Assembly (NCBI RefSeq): GCF_020567705.1
Contig: NZ_JAJDJU010000012.1
Coordinates: forward strand, 28,423 to 92,422
Direction: 5' to 3'
Length of the DNA stretch: 64,000 nt
From: Acidocella sp. KAb 2-4
GTDB taxonomy: Bacteria; Pseudomonadota; Alphaproteobacteria; Acetobacterales; Acetobacteraceae
The position numbers and the translations under genes are program-made. How positions within the stretch are numbered: the first letter of the stretch is position 1; every line of letters starts with the position of its first letter. The notes under the pieces are model-generated. The model was not told the origin of the DNA, ran no database searches, and was given only the letters and a program-made list of their open reading frames with translations. Below are positions 25,735 to 34,891 of this stretch, one piece after another.

Positions 25735-28452
25735 ATGCCGGTGACGTTTTCCGCCGAGGATTTTGACCGCGTCTTCGATTCTTCGGTGATCCGCCGCGCG
25801 CAGAGCCTCATCGCCCTGGGCTTCGTCAAGGATGTCTCGCTGCAAGGCGACACCATCGACGCCTTGGTTGAAGACATGGACGGCACCAAGCGCACCTGCT
25901 CGATGACCCCGGAGAAAAAGGGCAGCCGCATCTCCTTCGCCGAGCGCGAATGCTCTTGCGGCGAGCGCGGCTGCCGCCACCTGGCCGCCACCGCGCTGGC
26001 GGCGCTGGCCAAATTCCCGCAGCTGCGCAAACAGGCGCCCAAGCAGCTCATCGACACCATCATCCCCGCGCGCGAGCGCCCGCCGGCGCCGGCCGCCGCC
26101 CCGCGCATCCGCGCCACCGGGCGCCGCCCCAAGGCCGCCAATCTGCTGCTGCCCGCCATGCCCGAGGCCCCTGAGCCCGGCGCCACCATCCTGGATCGCC
26201 AAGCCACCCCGGTGCTGCGCCTGCGCCGGGTGCACGGGCCAGATGAGTTCAACCGCCAGCGCATGATCGACGTGCTGACGCTCGATTTCGACTATGGCGG
26301 CGTGCGCGTGGACGGCGCGGATGAAAACCCCTTCATCCGCATCAAATCCGCCGGGCAGATCGCCTTCATCCGCCGCGAGATCGCCGCAGAGGCCGAGGCG
26401 CTAGATCAGCTCCGCCCCGACGGCTTCGTGCAGATGCGCGTGGCCGACGGCAAATCCGCCCGCGGCCAGCGCGTGCTGGTGTTCCGTGGCCAGGAATCAG
26501 CGGCCAAATGGCACCATTTCGTCGCCGTGCGCGTGCCCGAGCTCACCGCGCTCGGCTGGCTCAGCCATATCGACGCCAATTTCGGCCCGCAGCTGGCCGA
26601 GAATGTCGGCAATCTCGATGTGAAGGTGGAGGACGGCGAGGCCGGCACCTTCAGCCTGGAATTCGGCGTCGAGGTGGATGGCGAGCGCATCCCGCTGCTG
26701 CCGATCCTGGAAAACCTGCTCAACAAGGGCGGCATCGACGCCGCGCAGATCGTCGAGGGCGAGATCATCACCAGCCTGGAGGATGGGCGGGTGGTCAAGC
26801 TCCCGGCCGACCGCATCCGCCGCCTGCTGGCGGTGATGGGCGATCTCATCGAATCCGCCGGGCGCACCACCGAGAAATCGCTGGTGTTGCCCGTGGGAGC
26901 CGCCGCCACGGTGCTGGAGCTGGAGGATGTGCTCACCACCTCCTGGCAGAACGCGGCGGATATCGAGGCTTATGTCGAGCGCTTCCGGGGCGAGCCAGAT
27001 ATCATCCCGGTCGAGATCCCGCCCGAATTCAAGGCCGCGCTGCGCCCCTACCAGCAGCACGGCGTGGACTGGCTGCAACATCTCGCCTCCTACGGGCTGG
27101 GCGGCTTCCTGGCCGATGACATGGGCCTGGGCAAAACGGCGCAGACCATCGCCAATATCTGCGTGGAATACGCCGCCGGGCGGCTCACCGCCCCCGCACT
27201 CATCGTCGTGCCCACCTCGCTCGTCGCCAACTGGACCGCCGAGCTGGCCAAATTCGCACCGCATCTGAAGGTGGTGGTGCTGCACGGGCTGGAGCGGCAC
27301 GAAAAGCGCGAGCGGCTGGACGATGTGAATGTCGTCGTCACCACCTACACGGTGCTGACCCGCGATATCGAGGAGATGAAGCCCCTGCCCTGGCATCTGG
27401 TGGTGCTGGACGAGGCGCAGGCCATCAAATCGCCCGAGGCGCGCGCCACCCGCGCGGTCTGCCAGCTCAAGACCACCAACAAGATCTGCCTCTCCGGCAC
27501 CCCGATCGAGAACAATCTCGACGAGCTATGGTCGCAATTCGCCTTCCTCATGCCCGGCCTGCTGGGCGACCGCCGCGGCTTCACCAAGCGCTTCCGCACG
27601 CCGATCGAGAAAAACGGCGACCCGGTGGTGCGCGCGCAGCTGGTCAACCGCATCCAGCCCTTCATCCTGCGCCGCACCAAGCAGGAGGTGGCGACCGAGC
27701 TGCCGCCCAAGCACACCATCCTGCGCCGCATCACCCTGGCCCCCGACCAGCGCGAACTCTACGAGACCATCCGCGGCACGCTGTATGAGACGGTGAAGGA
27801 ACAGATGGCCGAGCGCACCCTGGCGCAAAGCCGCGTCATCGTGCTCGACGCGCTGCTCAAGCTGCGCCAAGCCTGCTGCGACCCGCGTTTGGTACGCATC
27901 GGCAACTCCACCGGTGTGGAGAGCTCGGCCAAGCTCGACGATCTGATGGAGATGCTGAACGAGCTGATCCCCGAGGGGCGGCGGATCCTGGTGTTCTCGC
28001 AGTTCACCTCGATGCTCGACCTGATCAAGCCGCGCCTCGACGAAGCCGGCATCCGGTTCGTGGAGCTGCGCGGCGACACGCGTGACCGCGCCACCCCGGT
28101 GCAGCGCTTCGAGGCGGGTGAGGTGCCGGTGTTCCTGATCTCGCTGAAGGCGGGCGGGCGCGGGCTCAACCTGACCTCGGCGGATACCGTGATCCATTAC
28201 GACCCGTGGTGGAACCCGGCGGTGGAAGCCCAGGCCTCCGACCGCGCGCACCGCATTGGCCAGACCAAATCGGTGTTCGTCTACAAGCTCATCGCCACCG
28301 AGACGGTGGAGGAGCGCATCCTGGAGCTGCAACAGCGCAAGGCGGAGCTGGCGAGCATCGCCTTCCAGGAGGGCGGCGGCATGGCCTTCAACGCCGAGGA
28401 TATCGACTTCCTGTTCGGCGCCGACGCCCCGGCGGAGGCCGCGGCGGCGTAG
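25735..28452 (+). CDS. SNF2-family helicase with N-terminal SWIM zinc finger
   Basis: A 905-residue DNA-dependent ATPase. The SWIM finger is CSCGERGCRHLAA near residues 73-85. A long middle region precedes the SNF2 core: DDMGLGKTAQTI (Walker A, near 460), VVLDEAQAIKS (DEAQ box, near 558), LSGTPIENNLDELWSQ, then the second RecA domain with ILVFSQFTSMLDLI, SLKAGGRGLNLT and DRAHRIGQTKSVFVYKL. Bacterial SWIM-SNF2 proteins remodel protein-DNA or RNA polymerase complexes, but few have been studied. Its TAG stop shares one base with the GTG of the sulfotransferase gene that follows. It is likely transcribed from its own promoter in the 97 bases after nadE. Confidence 0.92.
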   Translation: MPVTFSAEDFDRVFDSSVIRRAQSLIALGFVKDVSLQGDTIDALVEDMDGTKRTCSMTPEKKGSRISFAERECSCGERGCRHLAATALAALAKFPQLRKQAPKQLIDTIIPARERPPAPAAAPRIRATGRRPKAANLLLPAMPEAPEPGATILDRQATPVLRLRRVHGPDEFNRQRMIDVLTLDFDYGGVRVDGADENPFIRIKSAGQIAFIRREIAAEAEALDQLRPDGFVQMRVADGKSARGQRVLVFRGQESAAKWHHFVAVRVPELTALGWLSHIDANFGPQLAENVGNLDVKVEDGEAGTFSLEFGVEVDGERIPLLPILENLLNKGGIDAAQIVEGEIITSLEDGRVVKLPADRIRRLLAVMGDLIESAGRTTEKSLVLPVGAAATVLELEDVLTTSWQNAADIEAYVERFRGEPDIIPVEIPPEFKAALRPYQQHGVDWLQHLASYGLGGFLADDMGLGKTAQTIANICVEYAAGRLTAPALIVVPTSLVANWTAELAKFAPHLKVVVLHGLERHEKRERLDDVNVVVTTYTVLTRDIEEMKPLPWHLVVLDEAQAIKSPEARATRAVCQLKTTNKICLSGTPIENNLDELWSQFAFLMPGLLGDRRGFTKRFRTPIEKNGDPVVRAQLVNRIQPFILRRTKQEVATELPPKHTILRRITLAPDQRELYETIRGTLYETVKEQMAERTLAQSRVIVLDALLKLRQACCDPRLVRIGNSTGVESSAKLDDLMEMLNELIPEGRRILVFSQFTSMLDLIKPRLDEAGIRFVELRGDTRDRATPVQRFEAGEVPVFLISLKAGGRGLNLTSADTVIHYDPWWNPAVEAQASDRAHRIGQTKSVFVYKLIATETVEERILELQQRKAELASIAFQEGGGMAFNAEDIDFLFGADAPAEAAAA

Positions 28453-29255
28453 TGGGCAAGATCGTCTGGATCGCCTCCTACCCCAAATCGGGCAATACCT
28501 GGGTCCGGGCCTTTCTGCACAACTACCTGGCGCCGCAGGCCGCGCCGCGCCGCATCAACGCGCTGGAGGAAGTCTCGGTAACAGAATGCGCCGCCGCCCT
28601 CTACCACGCCCCCGGCGCCACGCCGCCCCCCGAACAGGTGCAGGCGCTGCGCCCTGCGGTGCATGAGCGCCTGACCCGGCTGCGCCCCGGCCCGGTTTTC
28701 GTGAAGACGCATAACGCCAACCTCGCCCTGCATGGCGTGCCGCTCTGCACCCCGGCGCACACGGCGGGCGCGCTCTACATGGTGCGCGACCCGCGCGATA
28801 TCGCCCTCTCTTTCGCCGCCTATACCGGGCGCGATATGGATGAGATCATCGCCTTCATGGAAAATCCCGGTGCGGCCAATGCCAGCGACGGCGCGCAGGT
28901 GCTCGAACTGCTCTCAGATTGGAGCGCGCATGTGCGCTCCTGGGTGGCGGCGCCGAACCGGCTGCTCACGCGCTATGAAGACCTGCTGGCCGCGCCTGAG
29001 CGCTATTTCGCGCGCATCATCCGCTTTCTTGGCGCCAGCGAGGTGGACGCCCAGCGCCTCACTCGCGCCATCGAGTTCAGCAGCTTCAAGAGCCTTTCGG
29101 CGCAGGAGGCTGCCGAGGGCTACCGCGCGGGCGGCAAGGGTAAATTCTTCCGCCAAGGCCAAGCCGGGCAATGGCGCGAGTGCCTAACCCCCGTCCAGGC
29201 CCAGCGCATCACCGCCGCGCATGGCGAGGTGATGCGCGAACTCGGGTATCTTTAG
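28452..29255 (+). CDS. Sulfotransferase domain protein
   Basis: A 267-residue PAPS-dependent sulfotransferase. The 5'-phosphosulfate loop is SYPKSGNTWVRAF near residue 10, and the 3'-phosphate-binding region is MVRDPRDIALSF near 115. The closing RAGGKGKFFRQGQAGQW segment is the third conserved block. The start is GTG, sharing its G with the stop of the helicase gene, so no separate ribosome site is needed. Acceptors of bacterial members range from glycolipids to small metabolites; none is indicated here. The 3' end overlaps the trpS end by four bases on the opposite strand. Confidence 0.85.
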   Translation: MGKIVWIASYPKSGNTWVRAFLHNYLAPQAAPRRINALEEVSVTECAAALYHAPGATPPPEQVQALRPAVHERLTRLRPGPVFVKTHNANLALHGVPLCTPAHTAGALYMVRDPRDIALSFAAYTGRDMDEIIAFMENPGAANASDGAQVLELLSDWSAHVRSWVAAPNRLLTRYEDLLAAPERYFARIIRFLGASEVDAQRLTRAIEFSSFKSLSAQEAAEGYRAGGKGKFFRQGQAGQWRECLTPVQAQRITAAHGEVMRELGYL

Positions 29256-30253
29256 CGCGGCAAAAACCCGACCAGCCGCTCCGCCTCCGCCACGATCGGC
29301 TCCGCGATCGCCTCGGCCTTGCGCGCGCCCTCGCGCAGCATGTGGTCGAGCGACGTCGGGTCGTTGAGATATTCGCGCGTGCGGTGGCCAATCGGCTCGA
29401 CATGCGCGATCAGCGCCTCGGCCAGCTGCTCCTTGAACGGCCCGAATCCCGCCCCGGCGAAGCGATGCAGCACCTCGCTCACCTTATGCCCGGTGATGGC
29501 GGCATAGATGCCGACGAGGTTGCGCGCCTCGGGCCGGGCGTCGAGATCATGCACATGTTCGGGCAGCGGCTCCGGGTCGGTCTTGGCCTTGCGGATCTTC
29601 TGCGCGATCACATCCGCCGTGTCGGTCATGTTGATGCGCGACATGTCGGACGGGTCCGATTTGCTCATCTTCTTGGTGCCGTCGCGCAGGCTCATCACGC
29701 GCGCGCTCTCCTTCAGCACCAGCGGCTCGACGCGCGGGAAGAACGCCACGCCGAAATCATGGTTGAATTTCTCGGCGATGTCGTTGGCCAGCTCGATATG
29801 CTGGAGCTGGTCGTCGCCCACCGGCACGCGCGTGGCGTGATAGGCGTGGATGTCGGCGGCCATCAGATTGGGGTAGGTGAACAGCCCGGTGGAGACTTCC
29901 TCCTGGTTCTTGCCCGCCTTGTCCTTGAACTGGGTCATCCGCTTGAGCCAGCCCATGCGCGCCACGCAGTTGAAGATCCAGGCCAGCCGCGCATGCGCGC
30001 TCACCGCCGATTGATGGAACAGGATGCTGCGCTCGGTGTCGATGCCGCAGGCCAGCAGCAGCGCCGCCATCTGGCGGGTCTGCTCGCGCAGGCCCGCCGG
30101 GTCCTGCCAGGTGGTGATCGCGTGCAGATCGACGAGGCAATAGATGCACTCGTCCTCCCCCTGCTGCAGCGCCACCCAGTTGCGCAGGGCGCCGAGATAA
30201 TTGCCAAGGGTCGCGATGCCGGTCGGCTGAATGCCGGAGAATATGCGTGCCAT
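29252..30253 (-). CDS. trpS: Tryptophan--tRNA ligase
   Basis: A 333-residue class Ic synthetase charging tRNA-Trp. The HIGH-equivalent motif is PTGIATLGNYLGA at the N-terminus (TLGN replaces the His form, as in other bacterial TrpS), and the KMSKS motif is intact in DGTKKMSKSDPSD. FTYPNLMAADI and PVGDDQLQHIELANDIAEKFN bind the substrate. ATG 30253 begins MARIFSGIQPTG; the longer frame reading through murJ is not real. It is 32 bases downstream of murJ and probably the last gene of that operon. Confidence 0.95.
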   Translation of the reverse strand: MARIFSGIQPTGIATLGNYLGALRNWVALQQGEDECIYCLVDLHAITTWQDPAGLREQTRQMAALLLACGIDTERSILFHQSAVSAHARLAWIFNCVARMGWLKRMTQFKDKAGKNQEEVSTGLFTYPNLMAADIHAYHATRVPVGDDQLQHIELANDIAEKFNHDFGVAFFPRVEPLVLKESARVMSLRDGTKKMSKSDPSDMSRINMTDTADVIAQKIRKAKTDPEPLPEHVHDLDARPEARNLVGIYAAITGHKVSEVLHRFAGAGFGPFKEQLAEALIAHVEPIGHRTREYLNDPTSLDHMLREGARKAEAIAEPIVAEAERLVGFLPR

Positions 30254-30285
30254 GGCGCCCGGTTTCGCCGCCTTTTCGGCTGCGG

Positions 30286-31827
30286 TCAACCGGCGGCGCG
30301 GGCGCGGCGGCGGCGCAGGATGCGCAGCACCTCGTCCAGCGCGAATGCCCGCAGCAGAATCCCCGGCCCGAAATAAAACACCGCCCCCACCGCCACCAGA
30401 AGCAAAAACTCGGGGATATTGCTCTTGCCCGCGGGCAGCAGCCGCTCGGCGCCATAAATCGCCACCGCCATCACCGCCCCGCTGAGCAGAATGCGCGGCA
30501 CGCGCTGGCGCGAGAGCGCATCCAGCGTGAAATGCCCACGCCGGCGCAGCAACACCAGCAGCAGCGCGGCGTTGAAGGCGGAGGACAGCGTGGTCGCCAG
30601 CGCCGGGCCAACCGCCTTGAGCGGATGCATGAACACAAGGTTGAGGCACAAATTGAGCGCCACGGCGGCGATGCCGATCTTCAGCGGCGCCATCGTGTCG
30701 CCGCGCGCGTAGAAGCCGGGGGTGAACACCTTGACCAGCGCGAACACCGGCAGCCCGAGCGCGAAGGCCGCCAGCGAATGCCCGGCCAGGATCGCGTTAT
30801 GCTCGGTGAACGCCCCGCGCACGAACAGCACATCCATCACCGCCTTGCCCGCCACCGCCAGTCCCACCGCCGCGGGCAGGGTGAGCATCAGCACCGATTC
30901 CAGCGCCCGGTTCATCGCGGTGCTGGCCTCGCCCTCTTCGCCCAGGGCGATATGGCGCGTCACCATCGGCAGCAGCGCGGTGCCCGCGGCGGTGCCGATC
31001 ACACCCAGCGGCAGCTGGTTCACGCGGTCGGCGTAATACAGGATGGAGACCGACCCGGCGGGCAGCAGGGTGCCGATGATGATGTCGATGGAAACATTGA
31101 GCTGCGTCACCCCCGCCCCCAGCAGCGCCGGCCCCATGCGCCGGAACAGCGACCGGATGCGCGGCGAGAAGCGCAGCCGGGGCATGGTGAAGCGCATCCC
31201 CGCCCGGCGGATCGCCCACACCACCAGCCCCAGCTGCGCGATGCCCGAGACAGTGATACCCCAGGCCAGCGCGAAGCCCGGATTGGCGGTATAAGGCGCC
31301 AGCCCCAGCATCGCGGCGATGGCGAACACGTTGAACAGCACCGGCGCCGCCGCCGCCGCGGCAAAGCGGCTCATGGCGTTGAGCACGCCCGAAAACAGCG
31401 CGGTGAGGCAGACGAAGAACAGATAGGGGAACATGATGCGCGTGAGCGCCACGGCCAGGGCGAATTTGCCGCCATTGCCCGCGAAGCCCGGCGCCAGCAC
31501 ATACAGCACCCAGGGCATGAAGATCTCGCCCAGGATCGTCAGCCCGCCCAGCCACAGCGCCATCACCGCCGTCGTCTCCTCGGCGAAGCTGGTGGCGGCC
31601 TCGAGGCCCTCCTGGTGCATGATGGCGGAGATGCTGGGCACGAAGGCGGCGTTGAACGCGCCCTCGCCAAACAGGCGGCGGAACAGGTTGGGCAGGCGCA
31701 GCGCCACGAAGAAGGCATCGGCCACCGGCCCGGTGCCAAGCACGGCGGCGATCAGGATATCCCTGGCGAAGCCGAGAACGCGGCTCGCCATCGTCCAGGC
31801 CCCAACGGTAAACGCGCCGCGTATCAT
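30286..31827 (-). CDS. murJ: Lipid II flippase MurJ
   Basis: A 513-residue MVF-family membrane protein with about 13-14 helices, moving lipid II across the inner membrane for peptidoglycan synthesis. Signatures include TMASRVLGFARDILIAAVLGTGPVADAFFVALRLPNLFRRLFGEGAFNAAFVP at the N-terminus, with the essential Arg residues, and the central YYADRVNQLPLGVIGTAAGTALLP. The start overlaps the stop of a CHAP-domain lipoprotein as ATGA. That pairing suggests coordinated wall synthesis and cleavage. Confidence 0.95.
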   Translation of the reverse strand: MIRGAFTVGAWTMASRVLGFARDILIAAVLGTGPVADAFFVALRLPNLFRRLFGEGAFNAAFVPSISAIMHQEGLEAATSFAEETTAVMALWLGGLTILGEIFMPWVLYVLAPGFAGNGGKFALAVALTRIMFPYLFFVCLTALFSGVLNAMSRFAAAAAAPVLFNVFAIAAMLGLAPYTANPGFALAWGITVSGIAQLGLVVWAIRRAGMRFTMPRLRFSPRIRSLFRRMGPALLGAGVTQLNVSIDIIIGTLLPAGSVSILYYADRVNQLPLGVIGTAAGTALLPMVTRHIALGEEGEASTAMNRALESVLMLTLPAAVGLAVAGKAVMDVLFVRGAFTEHNAILAGHSLAAFALGLPVFALVKVFTPGFYARGDTMAPLKIGIAAVALNLCLNLVFMHPLKAVGPALATTLSSAFNAALLLVLLRRRGHFTLDALSRQRVPRILLSGAVMAVAIYGAERLLPAGKSNIPEFLLLVAVGAVFYFGPGILLRAFALDEVLRILRRRRARAAG

Positions 31828-32309
31828 GGCCGTGCCTTAGTCGATTCATCGGGCCGGATAAACCCGTAGGTCGGATAAACCCGCGCCCCCAGGGCATGCG
31901 CCGGCTCATACCATACGCGCACCGCCGTCCAGTCATTGCAAGGCGACACATCCACCACGGGCTGGTCCCGCTCGATCCGGTGCGGCAGCCAGTTGGCCTG
32001 GGTGACGCGGATCTCCCGCGCATCCTCGACCGCCGTCACCACCGCCAGATGCCCCACCCGCATGCCGCCATGCGGGGCGAACACCAGCACCGCGCCGGGG
32101 CTCGGCGCCTGGCTGCGCGGATACACGCCCGCCGCCTCGTCCCACCATTGATAAGCGTCACCGCTGAGGTCGATGCCCGAGACCGCGCGCGCATAGGGCA
32201 CGCAGCTCAGCCGCGTCGGCGCGCCGAAATGGCTGGGCGAGACGAGGCGCGGCCCGGCGCAGGCGGCCAGAGCGAGGCAGGGCAGCAGGGCAAGGCGCAA
32301 GCGCGGCAT
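31824..32309 (-). CDS. CHAP-domain lipoprotein, probable cell-wall hydrolase
   Basis: A 161-residue lipoprotein. The lipobox is LAAC with Cys 17. The CHAP catalytic residues are C36 in LSCVPYARAVSG, H87 in VGHLAVV and N106 in TQANW, which fits an amidase or endopeptidase acting on peptidoglycan. DAYQWWDEAAG is also typical of the fold. It overlaps murJ by four bases. Length is short, with the CHAP domain filling nearly all the mature protein, so no separate wall-binding domain is present. Confidence 0.83.
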   Translation of the reverse strand: MPRLRLALLPCLALAACAGPRLVSPSHFGAPTRLSCVPYARAVSGIDLSGDAYQWWDEAAGVYPRSQAPSPGAVLVFAPHGGMRVGHLAVVTAVEDAREIRVTQANWLPHRIERDQPVVDVSPCNDWTAVRVWYEPAHALGARVYPTYGFIRPDESTKARP

Positions 32310-32389
32310 CGGGCCGAATCTGGCGCAGGACGCCGCCGCGCCGCAAGCCCCGCTTGATCCGGCCCCGGCCTGAGACTAGCCTGCGCCCC

Positions 32390-32851
32390 ATGCCCGCGCT
32401 TTCCATGCATTCCCCGGTCGGGGATCTCACGCTGTTCGCGGAGGATGACGCCATTGTCGCGCTCGAATGGGGCTGGGGTAGCCATCAGGACCCCTCGCCC
32501 CTGCTGATCCGCGCCAAGGCGGCGCTCGACGCGTATTTCGACGAGGACGCCCCCCTCCCCGCCGATCTCCCGCTCAACCCGCACGGCACCGCCTATCGCC
32601 AGAAGGTGTGGGCGGCGCTGCGGCAGATCCCGCTCGGCGAAACCCGCAGCTACGGCCAAATCGCCGCCCTCGCCGGCGGCTCCGCCCGCGCGGTGGGCGG
32701 CGCCAACGCCACCAACCCCATCCCCATCCTCATCCCGTGCCACCGCGTGCTGGGCAGCGCCGGGCTGGGCGGCTATTCCGGCGGCGATGGCCTCGCCACG
32801 AAACGCTACCTGCTCGATCTCGAACACCGCATCAGGGCCAGACACCGATGA
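32390..32851 (+). CDS. ogt: Methylated-DNA--protein-cysteine methyltransferase
   Basis: A 153-residue suicide repair protein that removes methyl groups from O6-methylguanine. The acceptor Cys is in the PIPILIPCHRVLGSAGLGGYSGG motif, and the helix-turn-helix segment is TRSYGQIAALAGGSARAVGGAN with the Arg finger. The N-terminal domain is short, as in Ogt rather than Ada. The ATG of the next gene overlaps its stop (ATGA). It is divergent from the CHAP/murJ operon across an 80-bp gap. Confidence 0.92.
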   Translation: MPALSMHSPVGDLTLFAEDDAIVALEWGWGSHQDPSPLLIRAKAALDAYFDEDAPLPADLPLNPHGTAYRQKVWAALRQIPLGETRSYGQIAALAGGSARAVGGANATNPIPILIPCHRVLGSAGLGGYSGGDGLATKRYLLDLEHRIRARHR

Positions 32852-33819
32852 CCAAAGCCATCCGCATCCACTCCACCGGCGGCCCGGACGTGCTCAAATG
32901 GGAGCAGATCTCGACCCCCAACCCCGGCCCGCATGAAGCGCTGATCCGCCACGAGGCGGTCGGGCTCAATTTCATCGACGTGTATTTCCGCAACGGCCTC
33001 TACAAAACCGCCCTGCCCGCCACCATCGGCATGGAAGGCGCTGGCGTGGTCGAGGCGGTGGGCGAGGCGGTAAGCCATGTCGCCCCCGGCGACCGCGTGG
33101 CCTATGCCGGCGGCCCGCTCGGCGCCTATGCCACACACCGCGTGATCCCGGCCGACCGGCTGGTGAAGCTGCCCGAGGGCATTTCCAGCCAGACCGCCGC
33201 GGCGATGATGCTGCAAGGCATGACCGCGCAATTCCTCCTGCACCGCACCTTCAAGGTACAGAAGGGGCAGACCATCCTGGTGCATGCGGCGGCGGGCGGG
33301 GTCGGGCTGATCATGTGCCAATGGGCCGCGCATTTGGGGGCGGAGGTGATCGGCGTGGTCTCCACCGAGGCCAAGGCCGAGCTGGCCCGCGCCAACGGCG
33401 CCGCGCATGTCATCATCGGCCACGCCAATCTGGCGGCCGAGGTCAAGCGCATCACCGGCGGCGCCATGGTGCCGGTGGTGTATGACGGCGTCGGCAAGGA
33501 CACGTTCAACGCCAGCCTGGATTGTCTGGCGCCATTCGGGCTGATGGTCTCGTTCGGCAACGCCTCCGGCCCGGTGCCGCCCGTCGATATCTCCATCCTC
33601 AACGCCAAGGGCAGCTTGTATCTCACCCGCCCCGGCTTCGCCACCTATACCGCCAACCCGGCCGACCTCAACGCCGCGGCCCAGGGCTTGTTCGCGGCCG
33701 TGCTGTCGGGCGCGATCAAGATCCAGGTCAACCAGACCTTCCCGCTGGCCGAGGCCGCCGCCGCCCATGCGGCGCTGGAAGCCCGCCAGACCACCGGCAG
33801 CTCGGTGCTGCTGCCCTGA
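32848..33819 (+). CDS. qor: Quinone oxidoreductase (zeta-crystallin type)
   Basis: A 323-residue medium-chain dehydrogenase/reductase without the structural-zinc Cys cluster, typical of NADPH:quinone reductases. MTKAIRIHSTGGPDVLKWEQ opens the catalytic domain, with NFIDVYFRNGLYK characteristic of the family. The coenzyme motif is VHAAAGGVGLIMCQWAA, and PVVYDGVGKDTFNASLDCL follows. It is coupled to ogt by an ATGA overlap. The substrate is likely a quinone, reduced by one electron. Confidence 0.9.
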   Translation: MTKAIRIHSTGGPDVLKWEQISTPNPGPHEALIRHEAVGLNFIDVYFRNGLYKTALPATIGMEGAGVVEAVGEAVSHVAPGDRVAYAGGPLGAYATHRVIPADRLVKLPEGISSQTAAAMMLQGMTAQFLLHRTFKVQKGQTILVHAAAGGVGLIMCQWAAHLGAEVIGVVSTEAKAELARANGAAHVIIGHANLAAEVKRITGGAMVPVVYDGVGKDTFNASLDCLAPFGLMVSFGNASGPVPPVDISILNAKGSLYLTRPGFATYTANPADLNAAAQGLFAAVLSGAIKIQVNQTFPLAEAAAAHAALEARQTTGSSVLLP

Positions 33820-34421
33820 GACCCGGCCTGCCGCTGCCCCTCGCCGCCTTTTGGGCGGCGCTGCTCTTCGCTAGCCTGCTCGGCATCCTCTGGGTGGACC
33901 AGCCCGTAGCCCTGCTCGGCGCCCCGCGCGGCCCGCTGCATTGGGTGTTTTCGGGGTTGGCCTCGCCCTCACTGCTGGCGCTGCCGGGGGCGGGGCTGTT
34001 CCTGCTCTGGGCGCTGGCGCAAAACTTGCGCGGGGTGGGGCGGCTGCATCCGCTCGGGCTGCGCCTCAGCCTCGCCGTGCTCGCCGCCACCGCCGCCAAG
34101 GATGAGCTGAAATGGCTCTTCGGCCGCCCCTGGCCGGAAGCCTGGCTCAAATACGGCATCTACGCCTTCCACCCCTTCGCCACAGGCGGGCTGTATGGCG
34201 GCTTCCCCTCGGGCCATACCGCCTATGTCTCGGCGCCGCTCGGGGTGCTGTGGGCGCTGCGCCCGGCGGGGCGGGCGCTTTACGCCGCCATCATCCTGGC
34301 GGTGATGCTCGGGCTGGTCGGCGCCGATTACCATTTCGTGTCCGACGTGCTGGGCGGGCTGCTCACCGGCACGTTCTGCGCCTGGGGCACGCTCGCCCTG
34401 CTCGGGCCGGAACGGGGCTAA
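33816..34421 (+). CDS. PAP2-family membrane phosphatase, start codon uncertain
   Basis: About 201 residues with five or six membrane helices. Motifs are [12 protein letters not shown] (motif 1, with WP where the KX6RP consensus has RP), [14 protein letters not shown] (motif 2, catalytic His) and [13 protein letters not shown] (motif 3, nucleophile His and Asp). The frame has no ATG, GTG or TTG between the qor stop and the first helix. The proposed start is CTG 33816, which overlaps that stop as CTGA, the same geometry as the other coupled genes here. GTG 33894 would remove the first helix. Likely substrates are lipid phosphates such as undecaprenyl pyrophosphate or phosphatidate. Confidence 0.72.
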   Translation: MRPGLPLPLAAFWAALLFASLLGILWVDQPVALLGAPRGPLHWVFSGLASPSLLALPGAGLFLLWALAQNLRGVGRLHPLGLRLSLAVLAATAAKDELKWLFGRPWPEAWLKYGIYAFHPFATGGLYGGFPSGHTAYVSAPLGVLWALRPAGRALYAAIILAVMLGLVGADYHFVSDVLGGLLTGTFCAWGTLALLGPERG

Positions 34422-34891
34422 CCCGCCCGCACCAGGTTTTCGCGCGCGGCGGTGGCCAGGGCGTCGGCGCGCTCGTTCATCACATCGCCCGAATGCCCGC
34501 GCACCCAACGCCAGTCGATCTCATGCGGTTTCGCCGCCGCCAGCACGCGCTGCCATAAATCCATGTTCTTCACCGGGTCGCCGGTGGAGCTGCGCCAGTT
34601 CTTGCGCACCCAGCCAGTATGCCAGCGGGTGATGCCGTTCTTCAGATATTCGCTGTCGGTATGCAGCACCACCTTGCACGGGCGGGTCAGGGCGGCGAGC
34701 GCCTCCGCCGCGGCGGTCAGCTCCATGCGGTTATTCGTGGTCTCGCCCTCGGCGCCCGAGAGTTCCTTCAGCGCGCCCTTGTATTTCAGGATCGCGCCCC
34801 AGCCCCCCGGCCCCGGATTCGGCTTGCAGCCGCCATCGGTCCAGATCTCGACGAGCGCCCCGGCGGTTTCAGAGTCCATAGGCCGAGGCAT
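34418..34891 (-). CDS. rnhA: Ribonuclease HI
   Basis: A 157-residue enzyme degrading RNA in RNA-DNA hybrids. The four catalytic acids are visible: Asp in [18 protein letters not shown], Glu in NNRMELTAA, Asp in LHTDSEYL and Asp in NERADALA. The basic [13 protein letters not shown] segment is part of the substrate-binding protrusion. The start may be ATG 34891 or 34879; both overlap the thrB end. It is convergent with and overlaps the PAP2 gene by four bases. Confidence 0.95.
   Translation of the reverse strand: MPRPMDSETAGALVEIWTDGGCKPNPGPGGWGAILKYKGALKELSGAEGETTNNRMELTAAAEALAALTRPCKVVLHTDSEYLKNGITRWHTGWVRKNWRSSTGDPVKNMDLWQRVLAAAKPHEIDWRWVRGHSGDVMNERADALATAARENLVRAG

Noticed and set aside
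30247..31869. 540-codon plus-strand frame over murJ and the trpS start
   Set aside because: The product is low-complexity His/Gln/Arg-rich and antisense to murJ, whose sequence is unmistakable.
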